Assembly: GCF_900497695.1 (NCBI RefSeq) | Contig: NZ_UIDD01000010.1 | Coordinates: 767,589-831,588 of the forward strand | Origin: Pseudomonas wadenswilerensis | GTDB lineage: Bacteria; Pseudomonadota; Gammaproteobacteria; Pseudomonadales; Pseudomonadaceae | Reading direction: 5' to 3' | DNA: 64,000 bases | Part shown: positions 37,753 to 47,181 of the stretch, piece by piece | Layout of the letters: every line of letters starts with the position of its first letter | Position numbering within the stretch: position 1 is the first letter of the stretch | Program-made: the position numbers and the translations under genes | Notes under the pieces: generated by a model | Databases searched by the model: none | What the model was told of the DNA's origin: nothing | Seen by the model: only the letters and a program-made list of their open reading frames with translations

Positions 37753-38187
37753 CTAGAGTTCCCAGTTACCCAGATCGGCATCGATGCCTTCACCGCCCTC
37801 GACGCCATCGGCGCCCAACGAGTAAATATCGATACGTCCGTGCTGCCCGGGGGCACGGTACTGATACGCCGTGCCCCACGGGTCTTGCGGCAGGCGGCGG
37901 ATATAACCGTCGGCGCGCCAGGCCCGAGGCTGTGGTTCTACCGTCGGTTTGCTGACCAGCGCCGACAGGCCCTGCTCGGCCGACGGGAAGCGCAGGTTGT
38001 CGAGGCGATACATGTCCAGCGCCTGTTCCAGGGTCGACAGGTCGGCCATGACCTTCTGCTTCATGGCCTTGTCCTGGCTGCCGAGCACACTGGGTGCGAC
38101 CACGGCGATCAACAGGCCGATGATGAAGATCACCACCATGATTTCCATCAGGGTAAAGCCGCGCTGACGCGCGCGTGGGCTGTGCAT
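37753..38187 (-). CDS. gspG: Type II secretion major pseudopilin G
   Basis: 144 residues from ATG 38187, chosen because AAGGAG lies 7 nt upstream; an ATG at 38205 overlaps gspF. The leader MHSPRARQRG precedes FTLMEIMVVIFIIGLLIAVV with Glu +5. The C-terminal signature DPWGTAYQYR ... DIYSLGADG (calcium-binding loop) is clear. Confidence 0.95.
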   Translation of the reverse strand: MHSPRARQRGFTLMEIMVVIFIIGLLIAVVAPSVLGSQDKAMKQKVMADLSTLEQALDMYRLDNLRFPSAEQGLSALVSKPTVEPQPRAWRADGYIRRLPQDPWGTAYQYRAPGQHGRIDIYSLGADGVEGGEGIDADLGNWEL

Positions 38188-38201
38188 GGTCTTGCTCCTT
38201 T

Positions 38202-39404
38202 TCAAAGTGTCAGGCCCTGGTTGAGCTGCATGATCGGCAACAGCACGGCGAGGACGATAAACAGCACCACCGCGCCCATCACCAGGATCATCAGCGGCTC
38301 GAACAAGGCCATGGCGCTGTCCACCTGGCGGGCGAAGCCGCGCTCCTGGTTGTCGGCGACCCGTTCGAGCATGTCCGGCAGAGTGCCGCTGGCCTCGCCG
38401 CTGGCGACCATGTTGAGCAGCAACGGCGGGAAGTGGCCGCTGGCATCCAGCGCCCGGTGCAGGCTGACTCCGCCCTGCACGTCAGTGCCGACCCGTTGCA
38501 GGGCCAGGTGAATGCGCCGGTTGTTGACCGTGGCCGTCGCCACTTGCAGGGCCTCAAGCAACGGCACGCCGCTGCCGGCCAGAATCGCCAGGCTGCGCGA
38601 CAGGCGTGCGCTCTCCAGCACCGCCAGCAGGTTGCCGATCCGTGGCAGGCGCAGCAGCAGGTCGTCGCGGCGCAAACACCAGTGCGGGCGGCGCAGCAAC
38701 CAGGCGCCGAGCAGTGCCGCCAGCCCCCCGCCGAGCAGCAACCAAGGGCCGACCAGTACCAGCAGGTCGCTGATGCCGATCAGCAGCGAAGTGATCCACG
38801 GCAGATTCTGTCCGGAGTGAGCAAACTGTTCAGTGAGTTTGGGCACCACGAAGGTCATCAGGCCGACCACCACCGCCAACGACACGCCCATCAGCACGCA
38901 GGGATAGATCAGCGCCGTACGCGCCTTGTGCTGCTGGCGCTGGACCTGTTCCAGGTGTTCGGCCAGCCGCTCCAGCACCTGGGCCAGGCGCCCGGAACGC
39001 TCGCCGGCCTCGACCAGTGCGCAATACAAGCCGGAGAACAAGCCACCCTGGCGCGCCAGGCTGCGGGCCAGGCTCAAGCCTTCGGCGAGCGAACCGCGCA
39101 CCGCCACCAGCAGGTTGCGCAACGCCGGTTCCACCAGTTGCCGTTCCAGGGTCGCCAGGGCATCCACCAGGGGAATGCCGGCGCCGGTCAGGGTTGCCAG
39201 TTGCCGGGTCAGTTCGCACAACTGAGCGCGGTTGACCCGTTGCCGGCGCGGCAGAGCATTGCTGGCGTCATGGCGTTGCAACTGCCGGGCGAACAGCCCC
39301 TGCTCACGCAGCAACTGGCGGGCATGGCGCTCGCTGTCGGCCTGGATACTGGCCTTGCGCGCCCGCCCGTTGAGGTCTACCGCCTGATAGCGAAAGGTCG
39401 GCAT
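38202..39404 (-). CDS. gspF: Type II secretion platform protein F
   Basis: 400 residues, polytopic inner-membrane protein with two repeated GspF domains (about 65-190 and 270-390) and three helices. It couples GspE to pseudopilus assembly. N-terminus MPTFRYQAVDLNGRARKASI is typical. The gap to gspE is 3 nt. Confidence 0.95.
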   Translation of the reverse strand: MPTFRYQAVDLNGRARKASIQADSERHARQLLREQGLFARQLQRHDASNALPRRQRVNRAQLCELTRQLATLTGAGIPLVDALATLERQLVEPALRNLLVAVRGSLAEGLSLARSLARQGGLFSGLYCALVEAGERSGRLAQVLERLAEHLEQVQRQQHKARTALIYPCVLMGVSLAVVVGLMTFVVPKLTEQFAHSGQNLPWITSLLIGISDLLVLVGPWLLLGGGLAALLGAWLLRRPHWCLRRDDLLLRLPRIGNLLAVLESARLSRSLAILAGSGVPLLEALQVATATVNNRRIHLALQRVGTDVQGGVSLHRALDASGHFPPLLLNMVASGEASGTLPDMLERVADNQERGFARQVDSAMALFEPLMILVMGAVVLFIVLAVLLPIMQLNQGLTL

Positions 39405-39407
39405 GGC

Positions 39408-40862
39408 TCAGCCCTGCACCGCGCGCAGCACTTCGGCCAGGCTGGTATCGCCCCGGCGCAGGCACTCGCTGGCCATGCCGGCCAGGCTCTGCCGACGCCC
39501 GGCCAGGTATTCCTGCATGGCCACTTCGCTGGCGCCGTCGTAAAGCAAGGCAATCAGCCCGGCGTCCAGTTCGATGAACTCGTAAAGGCCGAGCCGGCCA
39601 CGATAGCCGGTGCCCTGGCACTGCTCGCAACCGACGGCATGAAATGTCTCACTCAACTCGGCCAACTCCGGCCACAGGTGCCGCTCGGCCGCCTGCAAGG
39701 GTTGTGGCCGGGCACAGCGGCACAGACGCCGTACCAGGCGCTGGGCCATGACCCCGCGCAGGCACGAGGCAATCAGGAACGGTTCGATACCCATGTCACG
39801 CAGACGTGTCACCGCGCCCACGGCGCTGTTGGTGTGCAGGGTCGAGAGCACCAGGTGGCCGGTGAGGCTGGCCTGCACGGCGATCTGCGCGGTTTCGCGG
39901 TCGCGGATCTCGCCGAGCATGATCACGTCCGGGTCCTGCCGCAGGATCGCCCGCAGGCCGGTGGCGAACGTCAACCCGGCGCGCGGATTGATTGCGGTCT
40001 GGCCGATGCCGGCGATGGCGTACTCGACCGGGTCCTCGACGGTGAGGATATTACGGCTGCCGTCGTTGAGGCTGTTGAGGCTGGCATAGAGGGTGGTGGT
40101 CTTGCCCGAGCCGGTCGGCCCGGTGCTCAGGACGATGCCGTTGGGCCGCGCCAGGCAAGCGCGCAAGCCCTGCTCCACGGCCACCGGCATGCCGAGGTTG
40201 GTCAGCGCCAGCAGGCTGGCCTGCTTGTCGAGCACGCGCATCACCACCCGCTCGCCGTGAATGCCCGGCAGGGTCGAAACCCGCACGTCCACTTCACGCC
40301 CAGCCGAGCGCAGGGTGATGCGGCCGTCCTGGGGTTGGCGCTTCTCGGCGATGTCCAGCCGGGCCATGACCTTGATCCGCGACACCAGCATCGCCGATAG
40401 CGCTCGCGGTGGGCGCAGCACTTCGCGCAAATGGCCGTCGACGCGCAGGCGCACCACCAGGCTTTGCTCGAAGGTCTCGATATGAATGTCCGATGCCTGC
40501 AAGCGCAGGGCCTGGGCGAACAGGCCATTGATCAGGCGGATCACCGGCGCTTCGTCATCGCTCTCCAGCAGGTCTTCGATGCGCGGCATTTCGCTCATCA
40601 GGCCGTCGAGGTCGACCTGCTCGCCGATGCCTTCGATCAGCGCTGCGGTGGCGCCTTCGCCGGCCTGGTACAGCTGCCCCAGCTGGCTGTCGAAACTGGC
40701 GCTGTCGAGGTGGCAGACCTCATCCGGTTGGCCCTGTACGCGCAACAGTTCCTGCAATTGATCGCTGTCGGCATCACTGCGCAGCCACAGGCTCCAGCCC
40801 GTCGCCGACGGCGCCACGGCAAGGCCGGCCTGGCGGGCCAGGCGATAGGGCAACAGCTCCAT
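39408..40862 (-). CDS. gspE: Type II secretion ATPase E
   Basis: 484 residues from ATG 40862, overlapping the gspD stop (TGATG). It powers secretion at the cytoplasmic face. Walker A is STGPTGSGKTTTLYASL; the Asp box RQDPDVIMLGEIRD and His box LSTLHTNSAVGA follow; near the C-terminus a zinc tetracysteine motif is visible (LCRCARP ... VGCEQCQGTGYRGR). Confidence 0.96.
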   Translation of the reverse strand: MELLPYRLARQAGLAVAPSATGWSLWLRSDADSDQLQELLRVQGQPDEVCHLDSASFDSQLGQLYQAGEGATAALIEGIGEQVDLDGLMSEMPRIEDLLESDDEAPVIRLINGLFAQALRLQASDIHIETFEQSLVVRLRVDGHLREVLRPPRALSAMLVSRIKVMARLDIAEKRQPQDGRITLRSAGREVDVRVSTLPGIHGERVVMRVLDKQASLLALTNLGMPVAVEQGLRACLARPNGIVLSTGPTGSGKTTTLYASLNSLNDGSRNILTVEDPVEYAIAGIGQTAINPRAGLTFATGLRAILRQDPDVIMLGEIRDRETAQIAVQASLTGHLVLSTLHTNSAVGAVTRLRDMGIEPFLIASCLRGVMAQRLVRRLCRCARPQPLQAAERHLWPELAELSETFHAVGCEQCQGTGYRGRLGLYEFIELDAGLIALLYDGASEVAMQEYLAGRRQSLAGMASECLRRGDTSLAEVLRAVQG

Positions 40863-42817
40863 CACCAGACGCCCTCGTCCAGGCGCTGGCGGCTGGCCGG
40901 GAAGGCTTGCAACAGCTTGCCGTCGTCGCTGATGGCCGGCAGTTTCAGCGCGGTTTCCTGCTGCAGGTTGCGGTACTTCTCGGTGCTCAGGCTGGCCAGG
41001 CTCGGGCCGTCACGCAGGATCCGCGGGCGAATGAACACCATCAGGTTCTGCTTCACCCCCTGGTGGCCGGAGGAACTGAACAGCCGCCCCAGCCAGGGAA
41101 TATCACCGAGCAGCGGCACCTTCTGTTTGCTCGAAGTGACCTCGTCGCTGATCAGGCCACCGAGGATCACCAGGCCGTTATCCTCGACCATGACCTTGGT
41201 CTTGATCTCGCGCTTGTTGGTGATCACGTCGCTGGCCGAGGCGTTGTCGGCAATCGACGAGACCTCCTGGACGATGTCCAGGCGCACCGTATTGTCGATG
41301 TTGATCTGCGGCTTGATGCGCAGCTTGACCCCGACTTCCTTGCGCTCGATGGTCTGGTAGGGGTTGGTGTTGTCCTGGGTCACGGAGCCGGTGACGAAGG
41401 GCACTTCCTGGCCGACCAGGATCGACGCTTCGGCGTTGTCCAGGGTCAGCAAGGTCGGCGTCGACAGCAGGTTGAAGCCGCTTTTGCTTTTCAGCGCATT
41501 GACCAGCACGGCGAAGTTGAAGCCACCGCCGAAGTTGCCAAAGCCTGCGGTCAGGCCGTTGGTGCCGGACAGCAGCTTGGCCAGCGCGGCGTTGTCCTTG
41601 CCCGCCGCCGCCCCGGCAATGGCGGCGATGCTGGGGCCGCTGCTGCCGAAGTTGACCGTGCCGGCACCGAACTTCTCATCGGCAAACAGCCACTGCACGC
41701 CCAGCTCTTCGGCGCGCGAATCCGACACTTCGGCAATGATCGCCTCGACCACCACCTGCGCGCGGCGCACATCCAGTTGCTCGACAATGTTGCGATAGGC
41801 TGCCAGCTCGCTGTCGGGGCCGACCATGACCACGGCGTTGGTGCCTTCTTCATATTCCAGGCGGATCCCCGAGCTGCTGACCGGAGCCGGCGCCTTGTCA
41901 TCCTTGCTGCCTTCGCCGGTGCCGGCCGGCAGCGTGTCCTGGCTGAGGCTGCGCAGCACCTTGACGACTTCACTGGCATTGGCATGGCGCAGGTAGATCA
42001 CCTGGGTGTTGGAGCTGCGCAGGTTCTCGCCAGGGCGATCCAGTTGCGCCAGCAAGGCCCGCACCCGCTCACGGCTGTCGGCACTGCCGCGCACCAGCAG
42101 GGCATTGCTGCGCGGGTCGGCCACCACCTGGGCGCTGTCGGCGCCCTGCTCGCGGGCCAGCAACTGACTGATCAACTTGCTGGTGTCGTTGGCACTGGCA
42201 TGTTGCAGCGGCATCACCTGCATCGGCTCGTCACTGACCTGATCCAGTTGCAGCAGCAGGCTGTCGATGCGCTCCAGGTTGCTGCGCCAGTCGGTGATCA
42301 CCAGCAGGTTCGCCGCCGGATACGGAGTGATCACCCCGACCCGTGGATCAATCAGCGGCTTGAGGATCCCCAGCAGCTGTTCGCTGGCAGCGTTGCGCAC
42401 ATTGAACACGCGGGTGGCGACACCGTCACTGCCTTGCGCCGATTTGCCCGCTGTCTCCACCGGCACCGGCTCAAGACGCGCGGCCTGGTCGGGGACGATC
42501 TTGACGCTGCCGTTGGGCAGGTCGACGGCAGCAAAGCCCTGGGCGCGCAGTTGGGCCAGGAAGATGTCGTAGATCGCTTCGCTGTCGTGACGGTCGACGG
42601 TGCGCACGGTGACCTTGCCCTTGACCCGTGGATCGACGATGAAGGTGGTGCCGGTGATCTGCGAGACGCTGTCGATGAACTCGCTCAGTTCGGTATCGAC
42701 GAAATTGACTTCGTACAACGGCGTCTCGTTGTCATCCAGCGCCACCGGCTCTTCGGCCCAGGCCAGGTTGAGGCCCAGGCTCAGCACGCTGGCCAGGCAG
42801 AGTCTTGCGATCATCAT
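40862..42817 (-). CDS. gspD: Type II secretion secretin D
   Basis: 651 residues with a signal peptide (to about 22). Outer-membrane channel. N0-N3 domains (about 25-340, N0 starting YEVNFVDTELSEFIDSVSQI) and the secretin C-domain (about 350-620) with VPFVTGSVTQDN and VPLLGDIPWLGRLF. ATG codons at 42817 and 42814 are both possible. No GspS pilotin is seen in the window. Confidence 0.96.
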   Translation of the reverse strand: MMIARLCLASVLSLGLNLAWAEEPVALDDNETPLYEVNFVDTELSEFIDSVSQITGTTFIVDPRVKGKVTVRTVDRHDSEAIYDIFLAQLRAQGFAAVDLPNGSVKIVPDQAARLEPVPVETAGKSAQGSDGVATRVFNVRNAASEQLLGILKPLIDPRVGVITPYPAANLLVITDWRSNLERIDSLLLQLDQVSDEPMQVMPLQHASANDTSKLISQLLAREQGADSAQVVADPRSNALLVRGSADSRERVRALLAQLDRPGENLRSSNTQVIYLRHANASEVVKVLRSLSQDTLPAGTGEGSKDDKAPAPVSSSGIRLEYEEGTNAVVMVGPDSELAAYRNIVEQLDVRRAQVVVEAIIAEVSDSRAEELGVQWLFADEKFGAGTVNFGSSGPSIAAIAGAAAGKDNAALAKLLSGTNGLTAGFGNFGGGFNFAVLVNALKSKSGFNLLSTPTLLTLDNAEASILVGQEVPFVTGSVTQDNTNPYQTIERKEVGVKLRIKPQINIDNTVRLDIVQEVSSIADNASASDVITNKREIKTKVMVEDNGLVILGGLISDEVTSSKQKVPLLGDIPWLGRLFSSSGHQGVKQNLMVFIRPRILRDGPSLASLSTEKYRNLQQETALKLPAISDDGKLLQAFPASRQRLDEGVW

Positions 42818-43243
42818 TCATCCTTGGCGCTTGAAGCCGGTCACGGCAGGCCGTGGCGGCCAGGGCAGGCGTTCGCGCCGCCCCTGGTTGTCGAAAATCA
42901 GGCCCTGGTCATCGATGCTCTCGAGCACGATGCCCGGGGCCAGGCGCTGGCCACGGCGCAAGCTGCGCGTGACCTGGCCGTAGCGCAGCACCACCACCGT
43001 GGCGCTGACCGGCACGGCCCTGAGGCCGCCCAGGTACTGCAGCGGTAAACGGGTCAGCGGCACAGCGCCGCTGTCGACCTGGGCCTGCCAGTGGCCAAGC
43101 ATCAGGCCCGGCATGGGCGCAACGTCCTGCACCTGAGCCACGGCCGGCAGCGGCGCACGGCTGAGCTGCAGCACGCACTGGGCGGCGAGCCAGGCGGCCA
43201 GGCTCAGCAGCGCGGCGCTGAACAGGCGCGCACTACCGATCAC
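42818..43243 (-). CDS. gspC: Type II secretion protein C (short)
   Basis: 141 residues from GTG 43243, overlapping the upstream stop (GTGA). One helix near the N-terminus, then an HR domain (GLMLGHWQ ... VPLTRLPLQYLGGLRAVPVSAT) that docks on GspD. It lacks the C-terminal PDZ or coiled-coil of longer GspC proteins, which often help choose substrates. Confidence 0.82.
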   Translation of the reverse strand: MIGSARLFSAALLSLAAWLAAQCVLQLSRAPLPAVAQVQDVAPMPGLMLGHWQAQVDSGAVPLTRLPLQYLGGLRAVPVSATVVVLRYGQVTRSLRRGQRLAPGIVLESIDDQGLIFDNQGRRERLPWPPRPAVTGFKRQG

Positions 43244-44871
43244 GCGTTCAGCTCACGGGGATGCCAGCCGGGGTGACCCTGGACATAGCGCAGCTGCGGC
43301 AACTGCAACGCCGGCAGTTGCCAGTCGGCAGGCTGCTGCGCCAGCCAGGCTTCGACCCGTTGCCACAGCGGCTCGCCGCTGCTGGAGGCGTACTGCAAAC
43401 CAAAGGTGCGGCACTGTCCCTGGGTTTCACTGAAGCCGGAGACGCGCTTGCCGTTCGGGCTGTAGCTGAGTTGCCAGGGCTGGCCCAGCCAGCGCGGCAG
43501 GTCCTGGCTGTTGTCGAGCAACAGCGGGTCGCCGAACAACTGCTCAGCGGCGTTTTCCAGCACCTGCTCGACTTGCCGGGCGGGCGCTTCGACCACCGGT
43601 GCCGGGTAACTGCCGGTCAGGCTGATCAGGTGTTCGCGGGTGATGGCCTGGCCGGCGGCCAGGGGGCTGTCATAACGCAGACCCGGGAGCAACACCGGGT
43701 AGCCGCTGTCGGCTGCCAGGGCCTGATGCAGCAGACGGTCCCAGCTGCCGCCGCGGGTATCGCGGCGCCATAGCGCCTGCGGTGCACGGGCCAGGGGTTG
43801 ATCGAGCCAGGCCGCGTGACCGGCGCGTTGCTGCGCCAACAGCCCACGCAACTGCGCAGCACGGGCCTGGGCAGTGGCTGTCAGGCTGCTGTCGAAGGCG
43901 GGATGAAAATCTGCGCTGAACTGCCATTGGCCGGCCGTGCGTTGGCAGCGCACCTGAAAGGCACCGCAGGCGCGATTACCGGCAAACAGCACCGGCACCC
44001 GCTTGCCGCTGGCTTGCAGCACGGCAACCGGTTCCGGCCAGAAGTCCTGGCCACGGGCACAGAGCAGCAGGTCGGCATCGCTCAGACGCTCGGCCAGCCA
44101 CAGGCCGGGGCCGGTGCCGACATCGGCCAGGGCGATCACCAGGTCCGCTTGCCCGCGGGCCTGCTCGAAGGCCGGCAACAGCGACTGGTACCACTGTTTG
44201 AGCGAGGCTTTCTGGTCCTGGGCATAGGGGTCGGTGATGCCGACCACGGCGACCCGTACAGCGCCTCGGCGAACCACCATGAAAGGCGCAACACCCAGCG
44301 CGGTGGCCTGCTCCGGAGCCAGGCCGGCGCCCAGCACGGTCTTGCCATATTGCCGGTAAAGGCCGGCGCAGCGCTGCGGCCAGAGCACCCGCTCATCGCT
44401 GCTGACCCGCACATCGCTGGCCAGCAACTGGCTGCCTTCAACACCACTGCTGCCCTGGGTCAGGTAGGCCAGCCCGCTGCCATTCCAGCCCTGGCCGTTT
44501 TCCAGGGTCAGGCAGTTGTCGGCCCCGGCGCGTTGGCGCAGTTGCTCCAGCAAGGCCGCCAACACGGCATAGCCGCCGGTGCGCACGCCATCGGCCAGGC
44601 TGGCGTCGAGCAGCGGGTTGAGTTCGGCACGGGCCTGGCGGGCGCTGGCGCCGGTCATCCATGGCGCCTGACCCAGGTGAGTAACCGGTCCCAGGCGCGT
44701 GGCCGGGACCACGGGTTTACCCGCCTGGCGGGCGTCGAGGGTGTCGGCGAAATACAGCACATCCAGCGAAGCATCGTTGCCGGCCGACGTCCCGCCCAGG
44801 CCAGCACAGGCCGTGAGCAGCGGCGCCGCAGCGCCAACGCCAATCCAGTTCAACACTTCCCGTCTGTGCAT
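43240..44871 (-). CDS. SoxB/5'-nucleotidase-fold Tat lipoprotein with lost metal ligands
   Basis: 543 residues, first gene of the T2SS operon. The signal has an RR pair (MHRREVLNWIG) and a lipobox (LLTAC, Cys near 22), so a Tat-exported lipoprotein is likely. The rest follows the two-domain layout of SoxB and 5'-nucleotidase proteins, with a recognisable RVAVVGITDPYA strand and a C-terminal domain (about 360-520). But the dinuclear metal site looks destroyed: the SHNG-type motif reads LADVGTG, the GHTH motif reads CARGQDFW, the N-terminal ND-H motif reads ADTLDA, and GNHE is absent. It could be a binding protein or an enzyme of changed chemistry. P. putida encodes related secreted phosphatases (Uxp) in this place. 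Confidence 0.75.
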   Translation of the reverse strand: MHRREVLNWIGVGAAAPLLTACAGLGGTSAGNDASLDVLYFADTLDARQAGKPVVPATRLGPVTHLGQAPWMTGASARQARAELNPLLDASLADGVRTGGYAVLAALLEQLRQRAGADNCLTLENGQGWNGSGLAYLTQGSSGVEGSQLLASDVRVSSDERVLWPQRCAGLYRQYGKTVLGAGLAPEQATALGVAPFMVVRRGAVRVAVVGITDPYAQDQKASLKQWYQSLLPAFEQARGQADLVIALADVGTGPGLWLAERLSDADLLLCARGQDFWPEPVAVLQASGKRVPVLFAGNRACGAFQVRCQRTAGQWQFSADFHPAFDSSLTATAQARAAQLRGLLAQQRAGHAAWLDQPLARAPQALWRRDTRGGSWDRLLHQALAADSGYPVLLPGLRYDSPLAAGQAITREHLISLTGSYPAPVVEAPARQVEQVLENAAEQLFGDPLLLDNSQDLPRWLGQPWQLSYSPNGKRVSGFSETQGQCRTFGLQYASSSGEPLWQRVEAWLAQQPADWQLPALQLPQLRYVQGHPGWHPRELNA

Positions 44872-44934
44872 GTTCAGCCTGTCCCGTCGCCTTCGCGCTT
44901 GTTGGTTGTCGGGCCGGGATATTGGGGCGCCTGG

Positions 44935-44952
44935 ATTACAGTTTGATGGCAG
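44935..44952 (-). promoter_or_regulatory. PHO box upstream of the T2SS operon
   Basis: On the minus strand: CTGCCAT CAAA CTGTAAT, two direct repeats 11 nt apart, close to the PhoB consensus CTGTCAT-4-CTGTCAT (6/7 and 6/7). A possible -10 hexamer CAATAT (44919-44924) follows after 10 nt, as in Pho promoters where the box replaces the -35. It lies 63 nt before the SoxB-like gene and would put the whole operon under PhoB. Confidence 0.72.
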
Positions 44953-45108
44953 TTAATCGACAGCCAGGGCAAAACCTCAGGCAAATCAGGTGGTAACGAT
45001 TTATTTCCTTCAACGCCTTTTAACAAAACTGCCAATCAATCATCACACTTGCTCACTAAAGTCCCGGTTTCTTTCACGCCGCATCATTGAACAAAAGGAA
45101 CTGAACTG

Positions 45109-47157
45109 ATGAGTCGAGACACCGGCGACAACCTGAACCGCAACCAAAGTGGCAACCTGCCCATGGACAGCGTTTTGGAGTCTTACCTGAGCCGCCGCAG
45201 CGTGGTACGCGGTGGCCTGGGCGCCGCGATCGCGATGATTGCCGGGACTGGCCTGACGGGTTGCTTCGACAGCAGTGACTCGGATGACGACGAACCGGTC
45301 GTCGAACCACCAACCCCGCCGAAACTGAAACTGGGCTTCACCTCCATCCCCGGCTCGCGCACCGACGCCTGCGTGGTCGCCGCCGGATACACAGCCTACG
45401 TCCTGGCGCCCTGGGGCACGCCGCTGAACACCAGCGCCAACCCGTGGAAAGCCGACGGCAGCAACACCGCCGCCGACCAGGCCAACTCGGTGGGCATGCA
45501 CCATGACGGCATGCATTTCTTCCCCATCAACGGCAGCTCCGAAGACGGCCTGCTGGCGATCAACCACGAATACATCGACGCCGACGCCCTGCATCCCAAC
45601 GGCCCGACCAGCGACAGCAGCGGCAAGCGTCCGGTCGAGGAAGTACGCAAGGAGATCAACGCCCATGGCGCCGGGGTGATCCGCCTGAAGAAAGTCAGCG
45701 GCCGCTGGCAGGTGGTCGACAACGACCCGCTCAACCGCCGCTTCACCACCGCCACGGTGATGAACATCGCAGGCCCCCTGCGTGGCAGCGAGCACGTCAA
45801 GACGCGTTTCTCGAAGAACGGCACCCAGGCTCGCGGCACCAACAACAATTGCGGCAACGGCTACACCCCGTGGGGCACCTATCTGACCTGCGAAGAGAAC
45901 TGGCCGGGGATTTTCGTCAACACCAGCACCACCCTGCCGGCCGACCAGAAGCGCATCGGCGTGAGCACCAAGACCGGTAACTACAAGTGGGAAAGCGTGG
46001 CGGGCGATCCGACTGAAGTGGATGGCGAATTCAGCCGCTTCAACATCACCCCGAGCGGCGCCAGCGCCAGCGATGACTTTCGCAACGAGGCCAGCACCTA
46101 CGGCTACATCGTCGAGATCGACCCCTACACGGCCAATACCCTGGCCGTAAAACGCACGGCACTCGGGCGCTTCCGTCACGAAGGCTGCTGCCCGGGCCTG
46201 CCGGTGGTGGGCAAGCCGCTGGTCTGGTACATGGGCGACGACTCGAACAACGAGTACCTGTACAAGTTCGTCTCCACCGCGCTGTGGGAAGCGGCCGATG
46301 CCAACCCGGCCGACCGCCTGGCCACCGGCAACAAGTACATGGACCAGGGCAAGCTGTATGTCGCCCGCTTCAACGCCGACGGCTCGGGCGTGTGGTTGCT
46401 GCTCGACGTCAACACCCCGACCAGCAGCGGCAAGACCCTGGGTTCGATCTATGGCGACCTGCCGGGGATCATCCTCAACACCCGCGGTGCTGCCGACGCC
46501 CTGGGCGCAACGCCGATGGACCGCCCGGAATGGACCACGGTCAACCCGCTCAATGGCGACGTGTACCTGACCCTGACCAACAACAGCGCGCGTACCGCTG
46601 CCAAGGTCGATGCCGCCAACCCGCGCGGGCCGAACCGCCACGGCCATATCATCCGCTGGCACGACAGCGACGATCAGTTGAGCTTCAGCTGGGACATCTT
46701 CGTGTTTGGCGCCAACGCCGCCGGTACTGCCGACATCAACCGCTCGGGCCTGACCGAACTCAACCAGTTCGCCAGCCCCGACGGCATGAGTTTCGATAGC
46801 CGCGGCATCCTCTGGTTCCAGACCGACAACGGCGAAAAAACCCTGACCGACTACACCAACGACCAGATGCTGGCGGTGATTCCTACCGACCTGGTAGATG
46901 CCGCTGGCAAGCAGGTGCCGGTCAATGCCAAGAACCAGGTCGACCTGCGCCGCTTCTTCGTCGGCCCCAACGGCTGCGAAGTCACCGGCATTGCGTTCAC
47001 GCCGGACAACAAGTCGATCTTCGTCAACATCCAGCACCCGGACAACTGGCCGTCTACCGACGTCGCCACTGCCGTTACCCCGGCCGGCACCAAGGTGCGC
47101 CCACGGGCCTCGACCGTGGTGATCCAGCGTGCCGATGGCGGTGAAATCGGCGTGTAA
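45109..47157 (+). CDS. PhoX-family alkaline phosphatase (DUF839), Tat substrate
   Basis: 682 residues, Ca2+/Fe-dependent phosphomonoesterase family that frees phosphate from organic esters. N-terminus: Tat motif LSRRSVVRGG (about 29-38) followed by the hydrophobic segment and LTGC, a lipobox-like end (Cys about 54). PhoX core: NHEYIDADALHP, CGNGYTPWGTYLTCEENW, LGRFRHEGCCPGLP, and DGMSFDSRGILWFQTDNG. AAGGAA precedes the ATG. Divergent from the SoxB-like gene and convergent with gspK. Its own plus-strand promoter is less clear; the region has only a degenerate PHO-like sequence. Confidence 0.93.
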   Translation: MSRDTGDNLNRNQSGNLPMDSVLESYLSRRSVVRGGLGAAIAMIAGTGLTGCFDSSDSDDDEPVVEPPTPPKLKLGFTSIPGSRTDACVVAAGYTAYVLAPWGTPLNTSANPWKADGSNTAADQANSVGMHHDGMHFFPINGSSEDGLLAINHEYIDADALHPNGPTSDSSGKRPVEEVRKEINAHGAGVIRLKKVSGRWQVVDNDPLNRRFTTATVMNIAGPLRGSEHVKTRFSKNGTQARGTNNNCGNGYTPWGTYLTCEENWPGIFVNTSTTLPADQKRIGVSTKTGNYKWESVAGDPTEVDGEFSRFNITPSGASASDDFRNEASTYGYIVEIDPYTANTLAVKRTALGRFRHEGCCPGLPVVGKPLVWYMGDDSNNEYLYKFVSTALWEAADANPADRLATGNKYMDQGKLYVARFNADGSGVWLLLDVNTPTSSGKTLGSIYGDLPGIILNTRGAADALGATPMDRPEWTTVNPLNGDVYLTLTNNSARTAAKVDAANPRGPNRHGHIIRWHDSDDQLSFSWDIFVFGANAAGTADINRSGLTELNQFASPDGMSFDSRGILWFQTDNGEKTLTDYTNDQMLAVIPTDLVDAAGKQVPVNAKNQVDLRRFFVGPNGCEVTGIAFTPDNKSIFVNIQHPDNWPSTDVATAVTPAGTKVRPRASTVVIQRADGGEIGV

Positions 47158-47181
47158 CCCAAGCGGCGCTCGCCGCAGCCC

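Noticed and set aside
45029..45046. Possible plus-strand PHO box for phoX
   Set aside because: CTGCCAA-TCAA-TCATCAC matches the second repeat only 3/7; too weak to claim.
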